A stretch of DNA of 64,000 nt, from contig NC_133284.1 in assembly GCF_005239225.2 (NCBI RefSeq), positions 31,234,339 to 31,298,338 on the forward strand, in the 5' to 3' direction. Source of the DNA: Populus alba (lineage: Eukaryota; Streptophyta; Magnoliopsida; Malpighiales; Salicaceae). Below the pieces are notes generated by a model. It had not been told where the DNA came from. It made no database searches and saw only the letters and a list, made by a program, of their open reading frames with translations. Position 1 is the first letter of the stretch. Each line of letters begins with the position of its first letter. This document shows, one piece after another, positions 36,101-48,298 of the stretch. The position numbers and the translations under genes are program-made.

Positions 36101-36478
36101 TACTTCACCAAAACAGTCCATTCAATAAACAGCATAAACTCAATTCAGCTTCAACTAAGCCTCAATCCCAAACTAGTCAGGATAAAATGAACACCGCCAT
36201 TTAATAAAAGGAAATGAACAATAGCACGATATCCAGACTCCAAAATTAGCTAATCAAATTAAACCCTAAAGAAGAGAAAAAATTCACTAAAATACGAAAT
36301 TCAAAAATTCAAATACACAAAAACAACGAAGATTGTTATCCATGTATATGCGTACCACAAGAACATCGTCAGTGTAATCGCCCATGAACTCCTTAAGCTT
36401 CTCGCTAACTCTATCTCTCAACAAAGCGGCCCCATCTTCACTAAAATTTACCCTGAATTTTTTATCCACGCTTCCCAT
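30176..36478 (-). CDS. Nuclear poly(A)/RNA-binding protein: PWI-like fold plus PABPN1-like RRM
   Basis: Nine exons join to 2052 bases, 683 residues: 36478-36356, 34314-34214, 34098-33735, 33114-32275, 32158-32101, 31850-31789, 31703-31597, 31507-31420 and 30484-30176, all with GT-AG borders and consistent phase. Residues 1-85 (LLRDRVSEKLKEFMGDYTDD, EYVIVLLRNGRDKEEARNEL, FLGDDSDSFVSWLWDHL) resemble the Nab2/ZC3H14-type PWI-like fold. Residues 90-495 are a long charged, disordered region with RKRLR- and RRPR-type basic motifs. An RRM at about 510-583 has RNP2 (TIFVSNV) and RNP1 (GSAYVEFM), closest in style to PABPN1 (SRTIFVSNV, FMSRIVKVMKR). The tail is Arg/Ser/Pro-rich. Inferred role: nuclear mRNA 3'-end processing, export or quality control. 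The first intron is 2.0 kb. ATG at 36478 is the first ATG; the frame upstream offers only TTG. Confidence 0.88.
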
Positions 36479-36816
36479 CTCTCTCAATCAATCAAAAAAT
36501 CAAAAACCCTAATTAAATTCTCCGGCAATAAAATCGCCTCCAAAAAAAAAAACAATGATTGAAAATCTACGATTCTCAAAACACAAACCCTAAGTTCGAG
36601 GATTTAAGAGGCAATTGAAATTCTTCGAGATAAAAGAGATGATGATAAATGAGGTGAATGCGGAAGGGTTAAGATTTTCTCGGGAAAGTGAGGGAAAATT
36701 CTAGGATTTTGAGGTTTCATGGAAATAAACCCCCGAATTTTAATTTTCCGGGGTTAAGGTAGGGGTTGTGGATTTTACAGAGAAATAAATTTTGTAATTG
36801 CTGTACTGCGTTTGTC

Positions 36817-36824
36817 TATATATA
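36817..36824 (-). promoter_or_regulatory. TATA box of the RNA-binding gene
   Basis: TATATATA on the minus strand lies about 340 bases before the ATG, implying a leader of about 300 bases that includes a purine-rich stretch. Confidence 0.45.
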
Positions 36825-36829
36825 CCCAC

Positions 36830-38589
36830 CGTCTCGCCAAGGATAAATAAAATTAAAAATAAAGGTGTTATTATTATTATATATATAATAAATAAATAAC
36901 ACTAAATGCGCTTAGTTTTCACAATAGCAGGTAAATTACTCTATAAATATGCTATGGTTTAATTATTATTTTTATTTTTTACTAATTTTTTTAATATTGT
37001 AATTTGCAACATCAGTCGAGTACATTTTAAAAATCAATGAAATAATAATAATACCCCTACATATATTAAAATATAAAAAATTATTATTATTATAAAACTC
37101 ATTCTTTTTTATTTATGTTAATATTTTTCAAACCCACAACTTATGATAACAGTCGTTCTCTCTCATCACGACGACACAAGACACCACCAAATATTTCCAC
37201 CAAATATTTCGGAAATATTTTGCAAGAAATCACATAAAAATCCCAGCTTTTATTTTCTCTCACCTGGAAGCAAACACTCAGAGAAGGTCAATTTAAAGCT
37301 CCCATGTGCCATTGATATAGAGATTGTTGATGGTGAAATTGGATTTATTAGTGTAGATCTACTAGGTTTTTTATGGTGGAGCTAGATTTGCTGGTGGGGG
37401 GACAGGGCAACATTGTTATGTGGGGAGACTAGTACAAAACTTTGGAGAAGGATTAATGGTGGAGGTGGATTTGGTACACTTAACCGGCTTTTGAAATATC
37501 TTAAATGTTAAAGTTTAAGAATTAAATTAATTTAAATAAATTAATGATATTGGAAGGATAAATAACATATTTGGCGTTATGATCCAAGCAATTTCAAAGT
37601 ATGGTCATGTTATGAGGTAAGATGAAAACATCAACCTCCACATTTATCAGCTTTTTACCATTACAGGTTCCCTCGTTAAATGAGTTGTGATGGACCAAAA
37701 GAGGAAGAAGTGATTGTCATGAAGGATATTTTAAAGACACCATTAAAAGACCTAAATCATATGGTAATGTGGGGAGACTAATGCAAAACTTTGAAGAATG
37801 ATTGGTGGTGGAGCTGGATTTGGTACCAAATATAGGAGATTTTTTCGTTTCCTTTTGCTTTCTCTTTGTCTTTTTTTTTTTTTTCAAGTCTTTTAGTGCT
37901 ATTTTTGTTATTTTTTAGGCTTTAGAGGCTCTTTAGTTTTTATTTCAAATATAATAATAGTACTATAAATAAATGCATATTTTTTGTTGATTTTTTCTAG
38001 CGCCAACTTTTAAAGATATGAAGTATTACCTGCCTTTAAATAAAATTCAAGTTGTAAAGTATAACATTCACAAACTTGGTTGCAAAATTAAAAAAAATAA
38101 TCAAAACATAAGATGCTCACAATAATTTACCTAATTGAAGCATATGAGAGAAAACATTATTCAAATCAATCTTTCATAATAACATATGAGAGAAAACAGT
38201 ATTCATACTAAATGTGCTTAATGTTTTACCATAGAACGTTAGAGAGAATGTTATCTGAATAGTATTTTCCTTTCTTCTTCTTCTTTTGTCCATTGAATTC
38301 TTTACACTCTGGTTCTTTAATATTTGTTTTTTATTATTTGGTTTTTTAACATTGTTTTGATTTGTAATTGATCTTGATTATTTACTTTTCATGCCTGAGT
38401 ATTGAGATCTTAGAGTGTCAAGGAAAAGTTTTGTCTCTCAGTTAATATCTAGTTTGGTAAAATTAAATTAAATTTCATTTATTTTATATAATTAGAACTT
38501 CAAAGACTAAATTTAAGTTTAAAGAAATGTGCAATCCAATTTTGTGCCAAAATTAGGGACTTGTATAAACGATTATGAGGAAGTTCATG
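36830..38589. other. Intergenic with a short duplicated segment
   Basis: A segment near 37412-37482 (GTGGGGAGACTAGTACAAAACT then GGTGGATTTGGTAC) recurs diverged at 37758-37828. ATATGAGAGAAAACA also occurs twice (38144 and 38185). No gene is supported. Confidence 0.5.
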
Positions 38590-41230
38590 TCAAAAATTTT
38601 TAATTTTGGTCCCTATTTTTTTTTTCAATTTGATCCATTTAATTTATCTATATTTAGGATTTGACTTTGTATTTTGTTAGGTTACCTTGATACAAGAATC
38701 TTGCAATATTGAAAGAGATTTTCAAGGCTCGGTTGATACTTAGTTTTAACAAATAAAATAAAATTTAACTGACAATGAACAATTAAAAGTTAAAAAACTA
38801 AAATCAAAATTAAAACAAATATGGAGACTAGGTAAACAGGCAAGTCAAACAAGTTGGCCCGTGCAATGCATGAACATCGTAGTTAGTGGGAGATACTCAT
38901 TGTGTTTAGGTAGTGTGATGTCTTGTGGCAATAAAAGCCAACTTTCATAATGGCATTGGAAGGGGCACGCGCAAGAGCTTCCATCTGGGATGGTGCATGG
39001 CAATGATGGCATAGCACTAGTGACCTAATTTTCTTCTTATCCCTCTTTTCTCTAATTTCTCCTCAAGATTCAAGTATGGGCTCCAAAAATTTAAAGGTAT
39101 CATGTAATTTTGTTTTTGTATCAAATTTGGTCACTAATAATTTAATTCTTGTTTGTTTAGTTTGGAATCTTTTTTTCCAATTCCATCCCTTAGTATTTTG
39201 ATTCATTTGATTTTATATCAAATTTGGTTCTTATTTGTTTGGTTGTTATTTATTTTGTTTTGGATCATTTTCTTAATTAAGTTTTATTTTAAATTTCATC
39301 CATTAATATTTGATTTCATTTCATGTTAAATTTGTTCTTCATTCTTTTGATTCCTATTTGTTTTTTTTTATTGATTTTTTTTCTTAATTTTATTCCTCAA
39401 TATTTTGATGGTCAGGAATTTGGATTCATTATTTTTTTAGGTTTTTCTTCTATAGAGTAATCTTGATCTCATGACATAGATCATGAGTTTGAAAGGTTAA
39501 CTCAAGTTGATTTTGGTCTTTTTTTAGGTCATTCTTTGTAGTTGATTTGTTTCAATTTTATCATTCAATATTGGATTACAAGGGTTTAGGTTTCATGATT
39601 TTTTTCACTGTCAATTCTATAGAGTTATTCTGATCTTATGCATGGGGTAGCGGGCTTAACGGGTTAACCGAAGTTGACTTGGGTTATTTTTATTGATTTT
39701 TTAAAAAAATAATTTTTAAAAAAAATAAAAAAAATTGATTCTTCAACATTATATTGGTTTGAGAATTGAACTTTATAATTTTACTCAATTTTCTTTCTAT
39801 ATGGTTATTTTGGTCTTACAATAAGTCCCAAATTTATAAGGTTGACTAGAGTGGGATCGATTCAGTCTTTTTTTTCATTCTTTAAAATTGATTTTTTTTA
39901 ATTTCATCATTTAATATTTTATTTTCTAAGAATTGAGATTTGGATTTTTTTTTCATTTTACTTTATATGGGATTATCTCATTCTCATTTAATTTTTGTTT
40001 TATTATTAAATAAGATCATGAAGATCTTTTAAGAATATGAGGAAGATATATTTATATGATATTAGGATGCACATAAAGTAATTATTGGCATCATATTAGT
40101 TATTTTTTGTGGCCCATTTTAAATGAAAAGATAGATATGGGTAGGAGAGAGAACTCTTCGGTAAAGCTATTTTTATCACTTTTGAGAGATCATGAATTTT
40201 ATTCTCTCCTACTTATGTTTGTCCCCTTCTTTAAAGTAGGTCACATAGAGTAACTAACAGGATGTCGTTGTTAGTCTGTGTACCATAAAATTTTCCTTCT
40301 CTTCTTACATCTTTGTGATTTTAGTCTATATAGTATGGCATTAGACTGTTGGCATATGTTATGTCGTGAGGCAAAAAAAAATTTCTAGCATAAAATTTGG
40401 ATGCTTAAACGATAGTTGTATTTTTAATAAAGCAATAAAAATTAGAGAGTCAGATCATTGACTTGATTAAATCCAATAAGCTCAATTAATTTAATAATAT
40501 GATTAAAAAAAAAGGCAATGGCAATAGATAAATTAAATAAAAAATTAGCCCGAGTTAACTTGGGTTAACCTATTAAACCTACAAACCAATATACTCGAGA
40601 TAACACCGTCTAAAAGAAAGAGAAAAAAAATTCAATCCCTAACAAACCCAACATTGAATGATAAAATTGAAAAAACAATCAATTTTAAAAAAGAACCTGT
40701 AAAAATCAAAGTCAATCCAAGTTGACATTATAAATTTGTGACTCGAGTCCTAGCATTATAATTACCCTATAGAAAGTAAAGTTGAAAAAATCATGAAGTC
40801 AAATTCTCGACAAACAAAATATTGAGGGATGAAATTGAAAAGGGAATTTTCAATAGAAAATGATTCAAAACAAAACAAAACAATTATAAATAAAAAAAAT
40901 GATGAACAAATTTAACATAAAAATAAAATCAAATCAAATATTGAGGGATGAAGTTGAAAAAAATAAGAAAATGATTCAAGACAAAACAAATAGTAATTAA
41001 AAGAATGAGAATAAAATCTGATAGGGAAAAACATTCAATGAAGGCGAAATCATAAAAAAAAAATTCCTCAAATAAAATAAATAACAATAAAAAGAATAGG
41101 GACCAAATCTTAAGGGTGAAAAAATTTAAAGGAAGATGAAATTGAAAAAAAAATCTAATTTTATAAATTATTTTAAAACAAAACAAATAAAAATAAAAAT
41201 AACATGAACCAAATACGAAGGAAAAATATT
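38590..41230. repeat. Long inverted arrangement of a dispersed repeat family
   Basis: The left arm (about 39030-39980) has repeated landmarks on the plus strand: TTTAATTTCATC, TCAATATT, CTATAGAGT, GATCTCATG and AGGTTAACTCAAGTTGA. The right arm (about 40530-41220) has the same landmarks on the minus strand (CCCGAGTTAACTTGGGTTAA, CCCTATAGAAAG). A 500-bp unique centre (about 39990-40460) separates them. The family also occurs at 44780-45209, 49513-49780 and 57430-58200. It may be the long terminal arms of a foldback or Mutator-like element; no transposase is seen. Confidence 0.6.
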
Positions 41231-42190
41231 ATGTATTCAAAAAATCTTGTCCATTTTTAATATTCGAATTATATATGATCCGACCCAACTAGTTAGAGTC
41301 GGATAATATGAATATCACAAATGATAGTGGGTCAAAAAACGTAAAAACCAAATATCAAAGGTCGGGTGGCCGGTAAGGATTTTCAAAACTCAACCCAACC
41401 CATATAATATATATGCTTCTTTTGTCTTTATATTTGATAATTTGTGGATTGAGCATTTATTTTTATTTTTATTTTATTTTATTTTAAAATATTTTGGCTC
41501 CAAAGTTCTTATTAGTGAGCTTCCAATTATATTTAGTTAACATAACAAAAAGGGTTTGTCACTTTGTTAAAGGGAAGGAGAAAATTACTGGAATTTAATA
41601 GTGGTGCAAGGTATAAGAATTAAACTAAATAATGGGGGTTCCATGACACCTCCACTCCATGTTGTAAGTTCACCTTAAAATTTGGACTTATGAAAATTAA
41701 CAATATAAACTCGACTCATGGATATTTGTAATATCCACAAAAAAACTTAGCCTAACTTGTTACATACAACCCGCTTGAGTAAAATAAAAAAAAAATAGGT
41801 TGGGTTGGATAGAATTATAGGCTCATACTGAAGCCAACTATATCCATCAACACCTATAAAAAAACACATTCAAATGCAACTTTGAAAATTTAAAAAGTCG
41901 GATGTGAAAATCGAGGATAAAAGAGAAAAGAATGGGGAAAAAAAAGATCATCAACACTTATAAGGTCTCAAAAATCAAAGTAATCTCGGAACAGGGCTCT
42001 CAAGTTGAATAATTGGTTAATCAATTGGTCATAACAATCTCATTCACTCTTCCTAGCCAGTATGGTTGATAACTTGGTAGATCAAGGTGGTTTTATGGCT
42101 AATACCTACAAAAGATTCTTTTTTATGGATGTAGGGACTCTTAGATGCTTAAGTAAATATTTTTTTAGATAAATAAAGTACAATAATATT
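41231..42190. other. Intergenic, no gene seen
   Basis: AT-rich DNA with GGGTTGG-type motifs, probably repeat-derived. Nothing coding. Confidence 0.5.
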
Positions 42191-42491
42191 TGTTGTAACC
42201 CATTTTTGGGTCCCCACATAAAAAATAATAAAAATAAAAAAATTCAAAAAAAATATATTATAAAAAAAAAACGCAAAACAGTGCCGTTTGGAAACGGCAC
42301 CATCGTCTTCTTCCCCTGGACACGCAGAGAACAGGGGAGAAGAATCATTTTTTTCTTCTCTTTTCGCCTAATTTCTTTCCCGGCTTTGGCGCAATAAGAC
42401 GCCCACAATTCAGCCACTTGCATACTTTTAAAGGATAGTGGAGGGGCGGCCACTGTTGGCCGCCCCACCACGTCGGCCTCCCCTGTTTTCC

Positions 42492-42499
42492 TATAAATA
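42492..42499 (+). promoter_or_regulatory. TATA box within the solo LTR
   Basis: TATAAATA, followed by a purine-rich transcribed-looking stretch. Confidence 0.55.
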
Positions 42500-42800
42500 C
42501 AGGAGGGTGGCCGAGAGAAAAAAAGAAAAGAAAAAAAAGAGAAGACCAAGAGAGGGGGAAGAGAAGAGAAGGGAGAGAAAAGAGAGGGAGAAGAGGGAGA
42601 AGAGAGGAGAGAAGGCAGAGAAGAGAAAGGAAGAAGCAAAGAAGAAAACAGAGGAGAGAGAGAAGGAAAACGCAGAGCCACCGCCGGCCACCCCACTGTC
42701 AGCGCCGCTTCCTGTCGCCACTAGCAGCTCCGCCATCAACGACAGCCACCACAGGTCAGCCCTCAACCCCTTATCTCGTTTTACTGTTCATCTTCTTGCA

Positions 42801-42829
42801 TGCAGAACGTGCACTGTGCACGTTCTGCA
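42801..42829. repeat. Perfect 29-nt palindrome
   Basis: Two 14-base arms (TGCAGAACGTGCAC and its complement) meet around a single T at 42815. It is the first of three palindromes in 111 bases. Confidence 0.95.
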
Positions 42830-42849
42830 AGCCATAAATTAATTACCCG

Positions 42850-42873
42850 GTTACTGTGCATGGGCACAGTAAC
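42850..42873. repeat. Palindrome, 10-base arms
   Basis: GTTACTGTGC and GCACAGTAAC separated by ATGG. Confidence 0.95.
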
Positions 42874-42891
42874 TGGCTAATTAATTCACTA

Positions 42892-42911
42892 GTTACTGTG
42901 TGCACAGTAAC
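42892..42911. repeat. Palindrome, 9-base arms
   Basis: GTTACTGTG and CACAGTAAC separated by TG, repeating the arm sequence of the preceding palindrome. Confidence 0.95.
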
Positions 42912-43776
42912 CAGCCCATTTGGGCCTGGGCTGGGACGTCAGCCAGCCCATGTAAATGGGCCAGGTTTGGCCCAACCCATGCAATTGGGCCTGATCCGGC
43001 CCATTGTAAAAAAAATAGAAAAAAAATATTATTGTTTTAAAAAAATATTTATGATGTTCCCACTGTTGATTTATGTTATTTTTATTAATATCGGGTAGTA
43101 TTTTTATGTCGTAAAAATACAAATATGGTATTAAACTACCCGGTTTTTCATCAAAAACTTCCAAAAATACAAAAAAATTAAAAAAAAGGAGAAAAAATGT
43201 TTTTGTGCATACGGCCAAGTGTCTCAAAGCTAAAAAATCATATTGTATTTTTCATACACCAAAAAAAACAATGTTTTAGCATGCATTTTGGCTTTAATAA
43301 CCAGTTTATTAAAGTCAAGAGAATATTGGCCAAAATTTCAAAAACAACAAAAAACTTTATTTTGTTTGTCTCTTAGTATTCGAGGTATGACATTATATGT
43401 AATGCATATTCTGGATATTAATTCTTTTTTTCCGGACAATCGAACCTGGGGTATGACATTACATGTAATGCGTATTCCGAACAATTACAAACCACAACAA
43501 GACTTTAGATTTATCAGACAAAACAATGCAGCTTACCTTAGGTAGGGCGTAGTTGGGGTGCTAATACCTTCCCTTTACGCAACCAGTCTCCGTACCCGAT
43601 CTCTAAAGACCAGTTAAGGTTCCTAGTAACCAGAATACTAGGTGGCGACTCCCAGTCCATATTTTCACATATAGAGACAAGAATTCCTTGTCTCTCCTTA
43701 TTTTCCAGGAATAAATATTCCGATTATTCCTTGAGGGTGGACGATCGCCGCGCCGCCGCACACGTGCGACAATATT

Positions 43777-44779
43777 ATAAAAAGAGATGCTCTGGAAAAT
43801 ATAGTAAAGAATGAAAATTATGACCCTCTATATTGAAGGATTCTTAATGTATTTATAACCCATGAATTTTATCATTTTGTAGAGAGGACGGGATGGAGTG
43901 TAACTTTACTTTTATGATATTTTGAGTTTTATTATAAGCTGTATTCCACCTATTTTATTCAACTAAAAGACAGAGACATAAAGGGTCATGATACACTTTA
44001 ATACACTTAATGATGTTGGTAGAGTATAGACTTGTTTAATTAAGCCTATTTGTTTAAAAATAATTAAGCACGTTGGCTTTTTATCGTAGGTCATCTATAG
44101 TGAAATGAGTCTAAAGCTACAGTGTAATTACTCTTTAACCCTTCATCCTTTAATTTTTAAAGTTTTACTTAAGGGATAGGAAGGTCTTTGCACACAACCA
44201 ACTTGCCATTCTTAATGTATTTGTGGGAAGCATCGTCTTTTCAATTTTTTCAAAAAAAGTGCAATTATCATATCATTTTTAGAGAGTAAACAATCAAAAT
44301 CTTTAGTCCAGGGGCTATATGGTAATTTAATTATCTCATGACCAATTAAATTATGCGTGTATCATTAATATGCAAATTTGTTAGTCTTGGCTTCAAGGCT
44401 TGATTGTCATTTCTTAATGGGGTTTTTTTTTGTTGTTATTTAGTCCTAATGGCTTTTTATTTATTTTTTTTAATTGTATAAACAATTGAATTGCTTTATT
44501 ACCCTTGCCATTCAAATTTTTAAGCCTTGGCTTCAAGGGCTTGGTTGTGATTTCATAATGGTTTTTTTTTGTTATTGTTATTTAGTTATTAGGGTGCTTT
44601 TAATTTTTTACACATAAAGAAATTGTTATTGACACTGCTGCTTTCAGACGATACAATTAGCCGACAACGATGGTAGAAATTAAGCCTTTGCACATCATTT
44701 GATGCGTCTTGTTTTTTTTTTTCTTTATTTTCCTTCTCTTCTTATTCAAATTGCATGTTGGCCATGCAAAACATTATAC
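43777..44779. other. Intergenic with an imperfect tandem duplication
   Basis: Between about 44384 and 44620, CTTGGCTTCAAGG...TTAATGG...GTTATTTAGT occurs twice, about 140 bases apart (44386 and 44526). No gene is seen. Confidence 0.5.
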
Positions 44780-45209
44780 CATCCATTCAATTTTTATTTT
44801 TTTTTTTTGATCCAGTCATTCTTCTCTTAATTGCAATTATTTTATTTACATTGATTAGTTATAATTGGATTTCATTTTCAATTTCATCCCTATTTGTTTG
44901 ATTTTGTTTGTTTTTTTTAATCAAATTTGGTCCTGATTTTTTTAATTGCTATTTTTTTGTTTTCCAATCATTTTCTTGATTTATTTTTTTCTTTAATTCC
45001 ATCCTTAAGCATTTCTTCTTATTGATATTTTATGTCAAGTTTGGTGCCAATTCTTTTAAATGTTATTTTTTAATTATTTTCTTAATTGATTATTTAATTT
45101 AAATTTACCCTTGACATTTAATTTCATTTGTTTTTTTAAGTGGAATTTAGTCCTAATTCTTTTAATTGCTATTTGTTTTGTTTTGTTTTGCTTTGCTTTT
45201 TTTATTGCT
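44780..45209. repeat. Dispersed repeat family, left part split by solo LTR
   Basis: Repeated TTTAATTCCATC, AAATTTGGTCCTGATT and CATTTTCTTAATTGATT landmarks match 39030-39400. The same element continues at 49513 after the LTR insertion. Confidence 0.6.
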
Positions 45210-47190
45210 TTTAATTAGTACTTAAAAGTGTATTTTTATCAAGGTTTAATATCATCATTTTGTATTTGAAGTATCAATAACTCCTTAACTAGAGTATGTT
45301 TATAATATCATATCTAATACTATAAGATACCTTTAATTTATGGTAAATGTTCATCTTAAATGCAGGCTTATCACATAAATGAAAGGATTTATTGATGAGT
45401 TTAACTATTGAAATTCAAAAGACAAAGAGAGAGCTAAGCTTAGAAAAGAGATGCTGGTTCAGTCCAAATTAGAACACTGTTCAGTCATTGGGTTATATCT
45501 GGAGCTGTAAATCTTGGATTTTAGTTTGCTCTATATAGATGGAAAGTTAGGACATAGGCCTAAAACTTTTATATAGAGTCCAAGATTCAAAAAGTCATTT
45601 TCAAGTTCAAATTGTAGCAACAATGGAGACGTCTGAATATGTCCTGCAGCGCAGACACTGTTCAGTGTTCAGCCCATATCTCAAGTTCTAAAAGTTCAAA
45701 TGCATCAATTCTTTTTCTTTAATTTTTGGAAAGCTGGGACAATCTCCTAGAACTTTCATGAAAAAAAAATTTGTTCAAATTTTGACGTTAGCAATGACAT
45801 TTTGTTTAGACAAAAAGATAAAGATAGTCACCAAGTAAAGATGTGGCCACCCACTCAACAATTAGTCATCAAATCAATAGTTCAAAATTTTGGCTTATAA
45901 AAGGAGGCATTTGCCATGCATTTAGACATCTTGGTTGTTTAAATCAAGATCTTTCTCTTGCTCTTTTTATTTGTATTTTGTAATGTTCTGTTTTATTCGA
46001 AGTTAAATTTTCATTAATCTCTAACTTATGCCTTTCATTTCTTTTACTATACTTATATAATCATGTTCTCCTCTTGTTTATATATGTTTCTCTTTTTCAT
46101 AATGTTTAGCTAAGTTTATTATATCAAGGTGAAAAGGTTTTGATAACGATGTTAGAATATATATAATATAAACTTAACATGTACTTCAATGTTTATGTAA
46201 AACCCGATAAAAAAAATAAAAAATAAATATATATATATATATGAAAAAAAAGAGTCTCGAGAATTGAGTAAATTAATTGATATGACTTGTGCAAGTATGA
46301 AATGTAAAAAAAATCTGAATTTTGACGAAAAATTACAAACCGGCTAATTTTACGTTATAACACATAACTTTCAATCTAGTCATCAGATTAAGTTGAAATT
46401 TTGCATGGAGTCTTATAAAATATTAATTTAACCTAGGTTAAAATTTCAGAATTTTTGGAGTATGATAAGAATTTTTTTCAGATAAAAGAACAAATGGCAC
46501 AAATGATTGTCTAGAAATTCCTTAGGGACCAAATTGAGACTTTTCCCAAAACCATCCTCTTTACAAGCTGCCAGCAATTAAAAAAGAAAAGGAAAGAGGG
46601 AATGTGTAGCCGACCAAAGGAAGAAAAATGAGAAAAAAAAGGGTTTGTGTTATTTTTCATGGAAATTGCTTGAAAAATCAAAAACAAAGTGTAAGATAGA
46701 AAGAGTGTGTTGATACATTAAGGAGACTACAAGGAGTTTGAAGATTTTAGGAGTGGTTTTAGAGAAAGAAAAAAAAGAGAGCTTAGAGGGAAGTGTGTAG
46801 GAAAAGAATTTGATTCAACTTGTTTTGGCTTTTGATTCTTCATTCCTTAAGGGTAAGAAAACTCTCCATGATGATCCATTTTATTGTTTTTCATGTTTGT
46901 TATTAGATTGAGTAGAATTGGTATTATGTGAAGGTGCGTTCTTGATGTTATGATGGTTTGAATATATGGATTTATGTAAATTACATGTTTAATGAAGGAA
47001 TAAATGTTTGGGCTTGTCATTAATTAGGTTAATTTGAAAAGAAAAAAAAAAGGTATTTCTTCCTCTTAGTATTTGGAATTTCGGCCAAGGGCTTTTTTTG
47101 GGGTGATTAGGTTATTGAATTAATAACAAACAAATTATATTTAGTTATGATAATTGAGTATTTGGTGATTGAAGAATGGATAATAATAAT

Positions 47191-47212
47191 AATAATAATA
47201 ATATGGTTTCCA
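47191..47212. repeat. (TAA)n microsatellite
   Basis: Seven TAA-type repeats. Confidence 0.85.
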
Positions 47213-47869
47213 CCTTGGGTTAGCTAGTGATTCCTTGTTATATTATAAGTAAATATGATCCTATTGTGTTGATGAGTGAAATTTCATAAATGGATGCTTA
47301 GTTGTTGTTATGTGTGATTATGGAACTATTAGAAAGGTGAATTTGGCCATGAAAAATATAAGAAATAAAATTTCAAGCTTCAAGAGATTAATGAATTGTA
47401 TTTAAATAGTGGAAGAAAAATAAAATGAAATGATGTGTTGAATTAGGTGTAAATGAATTAAATTTCCTTTGATTGTAGAGAAAAGTTTTATAGTGATATA
47501 AAATTTCCTTATAATTATGGTGAATTAAAAGTTTAGGTGGATGTAGCATTGTATGAATTATCTGTGGAATTATTAAAGAACATGAAACCATGTTAGAATA
47601 ACCACAATAGTTTCGGATGTTAAAATTATATTGATCAAAAATCTTATTATGTGATGAAGTTTTAAGAAAATTATTAAGTGATGAAATATTGAAATCATAA
47701 GATCTTTCAAATGGAACAGGAGAGGTTGGAGGCTCCAGACAGCAGCAGGGAGTTACTAGTCAAGCATCACCAGCAGGTAGGTATCTAACATATTGAATTT
47801 TTATAGACAGATTAATTGAAAAACTAGTGTTAATTTAATTAGAAATTCTGTAGTTTATGTTTGATGTTA

Positions 47870-48150
47870 ACGGATGAATTAATGCCCGGTAATTGGGCGG
47901 ATAAATTAGTACTGGTAATTGGACGGATGAATTAATGTCCGGTAATTGAGTGTGAATTAATGCCCGGTAATTGCACAGATAATCTAGTACCGATAATTGG
48001 ACGGATGAATTAATGCCCGGTAATTAAGAGTGAATTAATACCGGTAATTTAGCGGATGAACTAGTACCAGTAATTAAGCAGATGAATTAGTACCGGTAAT
48101 TGAATGGATAAATTAGTACCGGTACTTAAGTGAATAAATTAGTGTCCCTA
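47870..48150. repeat. Minisatellite, about 26-bp unit x 10
   Basis: Variants of GATGAATTAATGCCCGGTAA followed by TTG repeat about ten times, with two alternating subtypes (TAATGCCCGG and TAGTACCGG). Confidence 0.9.
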
Positions 48151-48231
48151 TAAGGGAGTAATATCCCGTGAAACGGCTAAGATTGGAATTTAATGGAATG
48201 AATATGGAGGTGTAAGATATTAATGGAATGA

Positions 48232-48237
<6 letters not shown>

Positions 48238-48274
<37 letters not shown>

Positions 48275-48298
48275 TATAGATATAGATATAGATATATT
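48238..48298. repeat. Compound TG/TA/CA/GATA microsatellite
   Basis: GTGTG, (TA)n, (CA)n and GATATA tracts follow each other. Confidence 0.85.

Larger units (their letters stand above)
42191..43771 (+). mobile_element. Solo LTR, Tat/Ogre-like Ty3/gypsy
   Basis: A perfect 5-bp duplication, atatt, flanks it (42186-42190 and 43772-43776). The LTR begins TGTTGTAACCC and ends GTGCGACA. The part near the right end (CTAGTAACCAGAATACTAGG then TGGCGACTCCCAG) resembles LTRs of the Tat/Ogre group as I recall them. Promoter-like DNA includes TATAAATA at 42492, a purine-rich tract of about 130 bases (42513-42670), a cluster of perfect palindromes (42801-42911) and many GGCCCA/TGGGCC motifs (42914-43005). 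No internal region or second LTR is present, so the element was lost by LTR-LTR recombination. Open frames here are chance. Confidence 0.88.

Noticed and set aside
36479..36487. Three-residue extension of the RNA-binding protein
   Set aside because: The upstream codon is TTG; ATG is at 36478.
42244..42842. Two overlapping open frames of 134-150 codons
   Set aside because: They are made by the purine-rich tract and run on opposite strands inside a solo LTR.
47870..48150. CRISPR-like array
   Set aside because: Units are abutting diverged 26-mers without constant repeat and unique spacers, in plant nuclear DNA; it is a minisatellite.
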